From assembly GCA_003159055.1 (NCBI GenBank), contig PMLH01000255.1:2152-11804 (forward strand): DNA of 9,653 nt, read 5' to 3'. Within the stretch, counting starts at the first letter, position 1. Every line of letters begins with the position of its first letter. A program made the position numbers and the translations under genes. Of this stretch, positions 1-7,479 are shown one piece after another. Under the pieces are notes generated by a model. The model saw only the letters and a list, made by a program, of their open reading frames with translations. It made no database searches and was not told where the DNA came from. The stretch is from Myxococcales bacterium (GTDB lineage Bacteria > Myxococcota > Polyangia > Fen-1088).

Positions 1-398
1 GCTTGGCCGCCGGTCCCTCCGGACTTGCCACCGGTCGCGGTTCCCGTCGTTCCACCGGTAGCCGTTCCGCCGCCGCCTCCGGTCGCCCCTCCCAGGCCCG
101 TGGTTGATCCGCCGGTCGGCGTGGTGGCACCACCGGTCGCAGTCCCGGTTGTACCGCCTTTCGGGCTGCCAGCCGTCCCGCCGGTGGTCCCCCCGGTCGT
201 CCCGCCGGTCGTTCCCCCGGTCGGGTTGCCGGTCGTCCCACCGGCCGGATTGCCGGTCGTTCCGCCGGTCGGATTGCCAGTCGTCCCGCCCTTTTGGCCA
301 CTACCGCCAGCGCCGGAGGAACCGTTGCCCCCAGAACTGCACGCGGCAACCAACAAGGCAAGACAGATTCCAGTACCCGATTGTCGTATTTGAATCAT
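1..398 (-). CDS. Lipoprotein with Gly/Thr-rich repeat linker, N-terminal part (3' end outside window)
   Basis: This partial gene reads leftward from an ATG at 398-396 and stays open through 132 codons to the window edge. A good ribosome binding site (GAAGAGG on the minus strand, plus positions 406-412) sits 7 nt before the ATG and fixes the start. The N-terminus is a lipoprotein signal peptide: MIQIRQ, a hydrophobic stretch, then the lipobox V17-A18-A19-C20. Everything visible after Cys20 is low complexity, rich in Gly and Thr with some Asn-Pro, built largely from a tetrapeptide repeat (Gly-Gly-Thr-Thr alternating with Gly-Asn-Pro-Thr). Such linkers usually tether a folded domain to the membrane; that domain would lie beyond position 1, so no function can be given. 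The Pro-rich plus-strand reading of the same bases is a shadow: it lacks a signal and a credible ribosome site. The lipoprotein call is firm; export to the outer membrane is inferred. Confidence 0.85.
   Translation of the reverse strand, partial: MIQIRQSGTGICLALLVAACSSGGNGSSGAGGSGQKGGTTGNPTGGTTGNPAGGTTGNPTGGTTGGTTGGTTGGTAGSPKGGTTGTATGGATTPTGGSTTGLGGATGGGGGTATGGTTGTATGGKSGGTGGQ
184..291. repeat. Coding tandem repeat, nine 12-bp units
   Basis: Nine consecutive imperfect 12-bp units begin at 184, 196, 208, 220, 232, 244, 256, 268 and 280. On the plus strand they alternate between gtcgtcccgccg-like and gtcggattgccg-like forms. On the coding minus strand each unit gives four residues, Gly-Gly-Thr-Thr or Gly-Asn-Pro-Thr/Ala. 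Because the unit is a multiple of three, gain or loss of copies would lengthen or shorten the lipoprotein linker without shifting the frame. Less regular Gly/Thr-coding sequence continues on both sides. Confidence 0.8.
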
Positions 399-695
399 GG
401 TCAATCCTCTTCGTCACAGTTCCGCCCAATCGATATTCTGGCTCAAACAACCTCCCAGTCCGGGATCCGGAATCCAGGCCGGACGATTGAATCCAGCCGC
501 TTCACCTGGCGCAACAAAAAGTTCACCAGACCGCCCGCGCATCGAAAGGCAGCGTAATTGCTTCTGAAAACTGAAGCGACCGGCGCCCGCAGACGGACGC
601 GCGGTTACTGCTTGCGGCGGTGCCATTCAATAACTATCCAGTTACTTACTTTCTTACGGAAGACGCCGATGAAGGGGCCAGCTTGGAGAGACGCC
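399..695. promoter_or_regulatory. Divergent intergenic region between lipoprotein gene and efflux operon
   Basis: This 297-bp stretch separates two divergent starts and must hold the promoters of both the leftward lipoprotein gene and the rightward efflux operon, unless either is transcribed from further away. No convincing sigma-70 box pair is visible for either direction. The part nearest the operon (about 625-660) is clearly more AT-rich than its surroundings and contains a short palindrome. A second palindrome, TCCGG-gat-CCGGA at 459-471, lies 61-73 bp upstream of the lipoprotein start. An open frame in phase with the TolC gene begins at a TTG at 558, but it lacks a ribosome site and would place about 46 non-signal residues before the signal peptide, so it is not regarded as coding. 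Confidence 0.5.
631..644. promoter_or_regulatory. Candidate operator palindrome upstream of efflux operon
   Basis: TAACT-atcc-AGTTA is a perfect 5-bp inverted repeat with a 4-bp spacer, in the AT-rich patch 51 bp before the TolC-gene start. GTTACT occurs again at 604-609, and GGTTACT at 603-609 has its inverse AGTAACC at 711-717. TetR-family proteins commonly bind palindromes near their own operon promoter, and a TetR gene is second in this operon, so this is the best operator candidate seen. A 5-bp-armed palindrome can easily arise by chance in 300 bp, and no promoter boxes anchor it. Confidence 0.25.
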
Positions 696-2132
696 ATGCA
701 AGGACGACGAAGTAACCGAAACCGGTGGGTTGGGCTGTCAGCCCTGGCCGCTCTTGTCGCGGGAAGCTCGGCGCAAGCCGAATCGACGGGACCCACGCTG
801 GCCCTGGACGAGGTCATCACTCGCACCTTGGCGCACGATCCGCGTGCCCGCGTGGCCAGCGCCCGCGAGGACGAGGCGCGCGCCACCCGGCAAAGCGCCA
901 CGGGCAACTATGGCCCGCGCCTGCAGGCGGACGCGACCTGGTTTCGCTTCAGCGAAGCCCATGACATGACGGTGGTGGATCCCGCGCACCTAGATGTTTC
1001 AGGGGTTCCGCCCACGCTGCTCGCCGGGATGCAGCCGCTGCTGGTCCAGCTGGCCAAGCCCATCCGCTTTCGCGACGAGACGGTGTCCCAGCTGCAACTG
1101 TCGGTGGTCCAGCCCATCACCCAGCTGTATTCCGTGCATCACGGACGCCAGGCGGCCAAGGGTGGCGAGGACGCGGCGGCGGCACAGCGGATCCAGGCCG
1201 AGCGCGAGGCCACCTACCGCGCCACCGAATCGTATTACCGGCTGCTGGCGGCGCAGCGTCTGCAGGCGGTGGCGACGGAAGCGGTGACCACGTTGTCGGC
1301 GCACCTGGAGCAAGCCAAGCAATTCCGCGAGGCCGAGATGCTGGGGCTCGACGAGTACCTTGCGGTGGAGGTCGAGCTGGGCAACGCACGTGAGAACCTG
1401 ATCAAGGCGAAGGTGCAACGGCAGCTCGCGTACACCGCCATCGCGACCTTGATGGGATGGACCGAGCCCAGCGACTTCGCGGTCGCCGAAATCCCAGACC
1501 AGGCCGAGCCGCCCGCGCCGCCCGCGCTGGCAGACGCACGCCAGGGCGGGCTTTCCGGCCGACCCGAGCTGGCCGCCCTGCGTGCCGCGGCCCATGCCGC
1601 CGACGAGCAGGACAAGGTGGCGTGGTGGCAGTTGGTGCCACAGCTCTCGGCCCTGGGGCGTTACCAGCACTCGCGTGGCACGGCCATGAACAACCCCAAC
1701 GAATGGTTCGTGGGTGGCGTGCTGTCGTGGACCGCGTGGGATTGGGGCGCCACGTACTTCCGGGCCAAGGCTGCCACCGCGCAGGGGCGCGTGGCCCGGG
1801 CGCGCGAGGACGAGGCGCGCGATTCCATTCACCTGGAAATCACCCAGCGCTCGCTGGCGGTGGAGTCCGCGCGCGAGCGCCTCTTGGTGGCGCGATTGAC
1901 CGAGCGGCAGGCCGTGGAGGCGATGCGCGTGGCGACGATGAAGTTCGAACAGCGCACGGTCGCCTCCACTGCCGTGCTGGATGCGCAGGCGCGCTTGTCG
2001 CGGGCCCAGGGCAACCGCGTGAATGCTCAGTACGACTTGATCCTGGCGGTGGCGGCCCTGCGCCTCTCCATGGGCGAAGGTGCCGTCCCGACGGTCCTGC
2101 CCGCGGAGCTCACCATCGCGCAAGAGAAGTGA
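696..2132 (+). CDS. TolC-family outer-membrane efflux channel
   Basis: The protein is 478 aa, the usual size for the TolC/OEP family (PF02321), which forms trimeric outer-membrane channels that dock on RND adaptor-pump complexes. Start choice: ATG 696 has GGAGAG 5 nt upstream and gives a textbook signal peptide, with basic RRSNRNR at residues 4-10, a hydrophobic core WVGLSALAALVAG, and AQA before cleavage after residue 28. ATG 669 is in frame and possible but puts nine residues before it. The mature protein shows two homologous halves. The first opens with a LALDEVI-type helix after residue 30 and has the membrane-strand motif S-V-V-Q-P-I-T near 136-142. The second opens with RPEL at 289-292, with an aromatic-rich strand pair after it (WFVGGVLSWTAWDWG). 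Long Ala/Glu/Arg-rich helices match the alpha-barrel. It is the first gene of the operon; the regulator follows after about 26 nt. Substrate cannot be read from this protein. Confidence 0.93.
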   Translation: MQGRRSNRNRWVGLSALAALVAGSSAQAESTGPTLALDEVITRTLAHDPRARVASAREDEARATRQSATGNYGPRLQADATWFRFSEAHDMTVVDPAHLDVSGVPPTLLAGMQPLLVQLAKPIRFRDETVSQLQLSVVQPITQLYSVHHGRQAAKGGEDAAAAQRIQAEREATYRATESYYRLLAAQRLQAVATEAVTTLSAHLEQAKQFREAEMLGLDEYLAVEVELGNARENLIKAKVQRQLAYTAIATLMGWTEPSDFAVAEIPDQAEPPAPPALADARQGGLSGRPELAALRAAAHAADEQDKVAWWQLVPQLSALGRYQHSRGTAMNNPNEWFVGGVLSWTAWDWGATYFRAKAATAQGRVARAREDEARDSIHLEITQRSLAVESARERLLVARLTERQAVEAMRVATMKFEQRTVASTAVLDAQARLSRAQGNRVNAQYDLILAVAALRLSMGEGAVPTVLPAELTIAQEK

Positions 2133-2158
2133 AAGAGACGGAAGGAGACGTGACCGCC

Positions 2159-2821
2159 GTGCCGAAACCACGAAGTTTCCCCCGCGATCCAGACGCCACT
2201 CGCCAGCGCCTGTTGCGAGCGGCTCGGCGTGTGTTCATGCGCAAGGGCTACGACCTGGCCCGCGTGGACGAAATTTGCGACCAAGCCCGCGTGAACAAGC
2301 GGATGCTGTATGTGTACTTCACGGACAAGGAAGGCCTGTACCTGGCCATCCTCGAAGCAGGCTTTGGCGCCATGCTCGACCGACTGAAGGGCGTGGCGGA
2401 CAATCCCGGCGATCCCCGGGTCGACGCCGAGGCGCTGGTGCGGACCTACTTCGACTTTCTGGCCGAGAATCCGTACTTCGTGCGCATGGTCGCCTGGGAA
2501 TCGCTTCGCCACGGCCGCCAGGCAGGACAGGTGCTGGCGCGCACGCAACGCACGGCCTTGGAGCGCCTGTTTGCCGTCTTCCAACGCGGCGTCGACCAGG
2601 GTGCGTTCCGCGCCGACCTCGACGTGCGGCAGCTGACCGCCAGCGTGTACAGCCTGTGCCTGTCGCATTTCGCGCAGCGAGATTTTCTGACCATCCTGTC
2701 GAACCGGGACAGCACGAGCCCCGAGGCTCGCGACGTGGCCCTGTCGCACATCCTGCGGCTGGTGTTCGACGGCATCGTGAACCGCGGGAACGCCCGCGCC
2801 CCCCGGAGGACCACCCCATGA
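2159..2821 (+). CDS. TetR/AcrR-family transcriptional regulator
   Basis: This is a one-domain-plus-ligand-pocket repressor of about 220 aa, typical for the family. The N-terminal DNA-binding domain is clear: TRQRLLRAARRVFMRKGYD (residues 14-32), then the helix-turn-helix region from V36 (VDEICDQARVNKRMLYVYF) ending in the family hallmark YVYFTDKEGLY (51-61). The remaining ~150 residues are helical and unlike any one ligand class; the segment FLAENPYFVRMVAWESL is typical of TetR C-terminal domains. The start is uncertain: GTG 2159 lies 11 nt after AGGAG (2143-2147), while GTG 2150, in frame, is only 2 nt from it and would add three residues. The gene sits between the channel and adaptor genes, and its stop overlaps the adaptor ATG (ATGA at 2818-2821), so it is cotranscribed. 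By analogy with other efflux-linked TetR proteins it probably represses its own operon until a substrate binds; this is inference. Confidence 0.95.
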   Translation: MPKPRSFPRDPDATRQRLLRAARRVFMRKGYDLARVDEICDQARVNKRMLYVYFTDKEGLYLAILEAGFGAMLDRLKGVADNPGDPRVDAEALVRTYFDFLAENPYFVRMVAWESLRHGRQAGQVLARTQRTALERLFAVFQRGVDQGAFRADLDVRQLTASVYSLCLSHFAQRDFLTILSNRDSTSPEARDVALSHILRLVFDGIVNRGNARAPRRTTP

Positions 2822-3927
2822 CCCCGCGCTCTCTCATCGTGTTTCCCCTTGCCCTGGCCCTCGGCTGCCACTCGGTTGACAAGCCTCGTCCGGCTCCCAC
2901 TGCCGTGAAGGTGGTGAAAGCGCAGCGCCAGGATGCCGCCCAGAGCAACCGCTACTCGGCGGCCATCGACGCCGCCACGCGCGTCGACCTGGCCTTCAAG
3001 GTGGGCGGCTACGTGGATCGCATCGCGAAAGCCAAAGGCAGCGACGGAAAGTCCCGTCTTCTGCAGGAAGGCGACCCGGTCGCGCAGAATGCCGAGCTCG
3101 CAGCCCTGCGCCGGGCCGACTTCGCCAACCGCCAGGCCGGCGCGCGTGCGGCATTGGCGGAAGCGATGGTGGCGCGCGACCAGGCGCAGCTCGACTTCGA
3201 TCGCAACGAAAAGCTGTTCACGGGCAACGCCATCCCCAAGGCGCAGCTCGATGCCATTCGCGCACGCCTGGACGGCGCGAACGCGCGCATCGCCGGCGCC
3301 CAGGCGCAACTCGACGAGGCCAGCACGATGTTGCGCGACTCGACCTTGCGCGCGCCGTTTGCCGGCAGCATCGCGCGCCGAAACCTGGAGCTGGGCGCCC
3401 TGGCCGCGCCGGGGGTGCCCGTCTTCACCATCACCGACGTGAAATCCGTGAAGGTGGTGGTGGGCGTGCCCGACGTGATCCGCGATCAACTTCGCCCAGG
3501 CGCCAGCACCGACGTTTCGTGCGATGCCTATCCGGGTCGCGCCTTCACGGGCTCGATCTCGCGCATAGCCGGCATCGCCGATCCGCGCAGCCACGTGTTC
3601 GAAGTGGAGATCACAGTGCCGAATGGGGACCGCGCGCTCAAGCCCGGCATGGTCGCGTCGGTGGTTCTTGGCGACAAGCCCGCAAGCACCGCCATCACGC
3701 TTCCCCTGGCGGCCATCGTGCGCTCACGTCGAGATCCGGCCCGCTTCGCGGTGTTGGTGGTCGAGGATGTGGGCGGCGTGAAGCTGGCGCGGCAGCACGA
3801 GGTCGAGCTCGGAACGTTCTTGGGCAACGCGATTCCGGTGACCGGTGGGCTGCCCGCTGACGCGCAGGTGGTCGTGCAAGGCGCATCGCTGCTGTCGGAC
3901 GGCGAACCCGTGCGCGTGGTTCCGTAG
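2818..3927 (+). CDS. RND efflux periplasmic adaptor (HlyD/membrane-fusion family), probable lipoprotein
   Basis: A 369-aa adaptor that would bridge the inner-membrane RND pump and the TolC-like channel. The start is certain: GGAGGA (2805-2810) is 7 nt before an ATG that overlaps the TetR stop. The N-terminus is short and hydrophobic and ends in L13-A-L-G-C17, a lipobox with Ala rather than Leu/Val at -3, so lipid anchoring is likely but not textbook. Order of domains: first half of the lipoyl/barrel-sandwich motif around residues 56-90 (VDLAFKVGGYVDRI ... EGDPV), coiled-coil hairpin about 103-173 (Ala/Arg/Asp/Gln-rich heptads), second lipoyl half from 175 (STLRAPFAGSIARR ... ELGALAAPG), beta-barrel (VKVVVGVPDV ... 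GDRALKPGMVASV) and membrane-proximal domain to the end (GLPADAQVVVQGASLLSDGEPVRV). The lipoyl half carries a slightly long basic loop (KAKGSDGKSRLL). It lies 9 bp before the pump gene. Confidence 0.94.
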   Translation: MTPRSLIVFPLALALGCHSVDKPRPAPTAVKVVKAQRQDAAQSNRYSAAIDAATRVDLAFKVGGYVDRIAKAKGSDGKSRLLQEGDPVAQNAELAALRRADFANRQAGARAALAEAMVARDQAQLDFDRNEKLFTGNAIPKAQLDAIRARLDGANARIAGAQAQLDEASTMLRDSTLRAPFAGSIARRNLELGALAAPGVPVFTITDVKSVKVVVGVPDVIRDQLRPGASTDVSCDAYPGRAFTGSISRIAGIADPRSHVFEVEITVPNGDRALKPGMVASVVLGDKPASTAITLPLAAIVRSRRDPARFAVLVVEDVGGVKLARQHEVELGTFLGNAIPVTGGLPADAQVVVQGASLLSDGEPVRVVP

Positions 3928-3936
3928 GTGGCGGCC

Positions 3937-6900
3937 ATGACACCCGAAATCGACAAGCCAACCACTATCGGCAAGGTCGCTCGCTACTGCACGGAAACCT
4001 GGCACGTGAGCGCCGTGCTGCTGTTCGCGACGCTCGGCTGGGGCCTGTGGGGCTACATGCGGCTGCCCAAAGCCAAGGACCCCTTCATTCCGGTGCGCGT
4101 GGCGGTGGCCACCTGCGTGTGGCCCGGCACCAGCGCTGAGAAGATCGAGCAGCTCGTGACCAGGAGGATCGAGCAGAGAATCGCAGAGAACGCCGCCATT
4201 GAGAAGATCGAATCCATCAGCCGTACCAGCGTGGCCATCGTCTACGTAACCTTGCAAGATACGGTGGCCGATCCGACGAAACAGTTCGACGACATCCAGG
4301 GCAAGCTCGACACCATCCGCGACCTGCCCGCGGGCGCGGGGCCGGTGAACTTCATCAAGGACTTCGGCGACACCGCGGCGATGCTGCTGACCGTGGCCAG
4401 CCCCCGCGTCGGCGAGGTCGAGCTGGCCCTGCGTGCGAAAGCTTTGCAGGCCGATATCGTCCGCTCCCGCGCCGGGGAAAACGGTCGCGCAACCCTGGTG
4501 GTCGCCTACCCGCCCGCGGTTTCGGCCGATCCCTTCCGCCGGGCCGCCGCTGCCGCGGTGACCTTCTTCGCCGATTCGGGCGACGCCGACGGCCGAGTGC
4601 TGGAGGGCCCGGGCACCATCGCCATCGATCTGCGACCGGCCCACGACGACGCCACGCTGGTGTCGGCACTGTTGCGCTTCGCCGCGGACCACCTGCGCCT
4701 GTCGGAGATCCACCCCGACGTGTGGCACCCCTTCGTGGTACGCAACCCCGAGCAAACCCTGCAGCGCCTTACGGAGAACGCGGGCGAAAAGTACTCGTAC
4801 CGCGACCTCGACGACCACACGGATCTGATCGTCCGCTACCTGCAATCCATCCCGCTGGTTTCCAAGGTCACCCGCTCGGGCATCCTGGGCGAGGCGATCT
4901 ATCTCGATTACTCGCAGGAGAAACTGGCCAGCTACGGGCTGCAACCGTCGCACATCGCGGACGCGCTGCAGGCCCGCAACATCGTCATTGCCGGCGGCGT
5001 CCTGGACATCCACGGCAAGAACGTCGTCATCGCCCCATCGGGCGAGCTTGGCAGTGAGACCGAGCTGGGCGGGATCCTGGTCCCGTCCCCCACGGGCGGC
5101 CCGCCCATGTACCTGCGGGACTTGGTCGAAATCCACCGCGACTACCAAAGCCCGGCGCGCTACCTGAACTACTTGACCGCACCGGGCCCTGACGGCAGCT
5201 TTCTGCGCTCGCGCGCGGTCACCATCGCCGTGCAGATGCGTCCTGGCTCACAGATCGCCGAGTTCGGCGCACAGGTGGATGCGACGCTGGCTGACCTGAA
5301 ATCCGCGCTGCCCGAGGATCTGATCCTGCGCCGCACGTCGGACCAGCCCCTGCAGGTGCGCGAGAACGTGGCGCTGTTCATGGACAGCCTTTACGAGGCC
5401 ATTCTCCTCGTGGTGCTGGTGGCCCTGATCGGCTTCTGGGATGTGCGCGCGGCCCTCATCATGGCGTTGGCCATTCCGATCACCTTGGCCATGACCTTTG
5501 GGTTCATGCAGATCCTCCGGATCGACGTGCAACAGGTCAGCATCGCGTCGCTGATCCTCGCGCTCGGCTTGCTCATCGACGTGCCGGTGGTGGCGGGCGA
5601 TGGCATCAAACGCGGTCTTCTCGAGGGGCTTCCCCGTCGGACAGCGGCCTGGTTGGGGCCCGCACGCCTGGCCCGCGCCATCATCTTCGCCACCATCACC
5701 AACATCGTCGCCTACCTGCCCTTCCTGGCGGTGACCGGCGCGGTGGGCACCTTCATCTACAGCTTGCCGGTGGTGCTCACCGCCTCACTGGTCGCCTCGT
5801 ACATTGTGGCCATGACCTTCGTGCCGCTGCTCGGCCGCGTGATTCTCCGCGCGTCGAAGACCGCGGCAGCCACGGACAAGCCCGGTGCCGCCAAACGTGC
5901 CTATCTGCACCTGCTCGGGTTCTGTATCGATCGCCGCGGCTGCGTGCTGGGCGCTGCCATACTCTTGCTCCTGGGCTCCTTCACCCTGGCGCGCGGCCTG
6001 AAGGTGGCATTCTTTCCCAAGGATTTCTCGTACCTGTCGTACGTGGACGTCTGGCTGCCCGAGGACGCCCCGCTGTCGGCGACCAAGGAAAAGGCGTTCG
6101 AAGCCGACACTGTCATTCGCGACGTCGCCATGGACTTCGCCAAGCTCCACGGCAGGGACGGCGTGCTGGAATCGGTGACCACGTTTCTGGGTGGGGGCGG
6201 GCCACGCTTCTCGTTCTCGGTGGCGCCCGAGTTACAACAGCTGAACTACGCGCAGCTTCTGATCCAGGTGAAGGACAAGCACGACACCCGGCCGCTGGTG
6301 CCCCTGTTGCAGGCGGCGCTGTCAGCGCGGGTACCGGGTGCGCGCATCGACGTGCGCGAGCTGGAAACCGGGAAGCCGGTGGGCGTGCCGGTGGCGGTGC
6401 GCATTGCCGGGGCGGACATCTCACAACTGCGGAGCCTCGGCGAACAGGTGAAGGAGGTCTTCCGCGCCACACCGGGCGCCGAGCGCATCCGCGACGACTG
6501 GGGCGCGGACACGCTGCAGGTCGAGCTGAGAGTCGATCCGGACCGCGCCAACCTGGCTGGCGTCACCAATCTGGATGTGGCGCTGTCGTCGGTGCTGGCC
6601 ATGAACGGACGCTCGCTCAGCCAGGTCTACGAAGAACACCGTCAGATCCCGGTGGTGGCGCGCCTGCGCTCGCAAGAACGCGCCGAGCTCTCGGACATCG
6701 GCAACCTGTACGTGTCGTCCTCGCGCGGCCCGGCGAAGATTCCGCTGCGCCAGGTGTCGCGGGTGGATTACCAGCTGCGCACCGAGAAGATCCGCCGCCG
6801 CGACCAGTTCCGCGCCATCACGGTGGCGTGCTTCCCGACCGACGGTGTTCTGCCCTCCGAGGTGCTCAAGCTCGCCCAGCCTGGAATCGACGCCATCAAG

Positions 6901-7479
6901 GCGTCGCTGCCGCCGGGCACCCGACTGGTCATCGCTGGCGAGCAGGAGGAGCGCAAGAAGGGCTTCGCCCAGCTTGCGACGGTGCTGGTCATCTCCATCG
7001 TGTGTATCTATCTGGCGTTGCTGATTCAGTTCAAGAACGCGGTGAAGCCGCTGGTGGTGTTCGCGGCTATCCCCTTTGGCGTGGGCGCGGCACTGCTATC
7101 CCTCGGCCTGATGGACACGCCCTTCGGCTTCATGGCCTTTCTGGGAATCATCAGCCTGATCGGCGTCATCGTCAGCCACATCATCGTTCTGTTCGATTTC
7201 ATCGAAGAGGAACGCGAGTCCGGCAAGCCCCTGCGGGATGCCCTGCTGAATGCGGGCGTCATTCGGTTACGCCCGGTGATCATCACGGTAGCGGCGACCG
7301 TGCTCGGACTCATCCCGCTGGCCATGCACGGCGGCCCGCTGTGGCACCCGCTGTGCTATGCGCAGATCGGCGGCTTGACCGTCGCCACACTCATCACGCT
7401 GGTCCTGGTCCCGGTGCTGTACACCATCATGGTTCGCGACCTGCACTGGATCGATTGGGAAAAGCACGACTCCCGCTGA
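3937..7479 (+). CDS. RND-family inner-membrane efflux pump (AcrB/HAE1-like), long variant
   Basis: A proton-driven tripartite-efflux pump subunit (PF00873) of 1180 aa; typical members are 1020-1060. The ATG at 3937 is chosen because AGGTGG (3926-3931) lies 5 nt upstream; a GTG at 3928 has no ribosome site. Topology follows the family: TM1 about 23-40, porter region to about 480, TM2-6 about 481-650, TM7 about 665-685, second porter region, then TM8-12 from about 1013, ending in VPVLYTIMV plus a short cytoplasmic tail. The extra length is in one segment, about residues 157-283, within the first porter region. The TM4 motif reads LGLLIDVPVVAGDGIKR: D548 matches AcrB D407, but AcrB D408 is V549. 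In TM10, GVIVSHIIVLFDF puts S1080 at AcrB K940 with H1081 next. R1110 and T1117 (RLRPVIIT) match AcrB R971 and T978. Substrate unknown; no heavy-metal (CusA) signature was seen. Last gene of the operon; no terminator is visible after it. Confidence 0.97.
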   Translation: MTPEIDKPTTIGKVARYCTETWHVSAVLLFATLGWGLWGYMRLPKAKDPFIPVRVAVATCVWPGTSAEKIEQLVTRRIEQRIAENAAIEKIESISRTSVAIVYVTLQDTVADPTKQFDDIQGKLDTIRDLPAGAGPVNFIKDFGDTAAMLLTVASPRVGEVELALRAKALQADIVRSRAGENGRATLVVAYPPAVSADPFRRAAAAAVTFFADSGDADGRVLEGPGTIAIDLRPAHDDATLVSALLRFAADHLRLSEIHPDVWHPFVVRNPEQTLQRLTENAGEKYSYRDLDDHTDLIVRYLQSIPLVSKVTRSGILGEAIYLDYSQEKLASYGLQPSHIADALQARNIVIAGGVLDIHGKNVVIAPSGELGSETELGGILVPSPTGGPPMYLRDLVEIHRDYQSPARYLNYLTAPGPDGSFLRSRAVTIAVQMRPGSQIAEFGAQVDATLADLKSALPEDLILRRTSDQPLQVRENVALFMDSLYEAILLVVLVALIGFWDVRAALIMALAIPITLAMTFGFMQILRIDVQQVSIASLILALGLLIDVPVVAGDGIKRGLLEGLPRRTAAWLGPARLARAIIFATITNIVAYLPFLAVTGAVGTFIYSLPVVLTASLVASYIVAMTFVPLLGRVILRASKTAAATDKPGAAKRAYLHLLGFCIDRRGCVLGAAILLLLGSFTLARGLKVAFFPKDFSYLSYVDVWLPEDAPLSATKEKAFEADTVIRDVAMDFAKLHGRDGVLESVTTFLGGGGPRFSFSVAPELQQLNYAQLLIQVKDKHDTRPLVPLLQAALSARVPGARIDVRELETGKPVGVPVAVRIAGADISQLRSLGEQVKEVFRATPGAERIRDDWGADTLQVELRVDPDRANLAGVTNLDVALSSVLAMNGRSLSQVYEEHRQIPVVARLRSQERAELSDIGNLYVSSSRGPAKIPLRQVSRVDYQLRTEKIRRRDQFRAITVACFPTDGVLPSEVLKLAQPGIDAIKASLPPGTRLVIAGEQEERKKGFAQLATVLVISIVCIYLALLIQFKNAVKPLVVFAAIPFGVGAALLSLGLMDTPFGFMAFLGIISLIGVIVSHIIVLFDFIEEERESGKPLRDALLNAGVIRLRPVIITVAATVLGLIPLAMHGGPLWHPLCYAQIGGLTVATLITLVLVPVLYTIMVRDLHWIDWEKHDSR

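Noticed and set aside
25..393. Pro/Val-rich plus-strand open frame
   Set aside because: It is the complement of the Gly/Thr repeat of the minus-strand lipoprotein, which has a lipobox and a well-placed ribosome site.
459..471. Palindrome TCCGG-gat-CCGGA as operator of the leftward lipoprotein gene
   Set aside because: Five-base arms in GC-rich DNA are expected by chance and no promoter boxes or repeats support it.
558..695. N-terminal extension of the TolC-family protein from TTG 558
   Set aside because: No ribosome site, and it would bury the signal peptide 46 residues inside the protein.
999..2171. Long minus-strand open frame (390 codons) opposite the TolC-family gene
   Set aside because: Shadow frame from GC-rich codon bias. 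The plus-strand gene has a signal peptide, ribosome site and clear family motifs; the antisense product is Arg/His/Gly-rich with no domain.
3724..5148. Long minus-strand open frame (474 codons) opposite adaptor and pump genes
   Set aside because: It crosses the junction of two well-supported genes on the other strand, has shadow-type composition and shows no recognisable motif.
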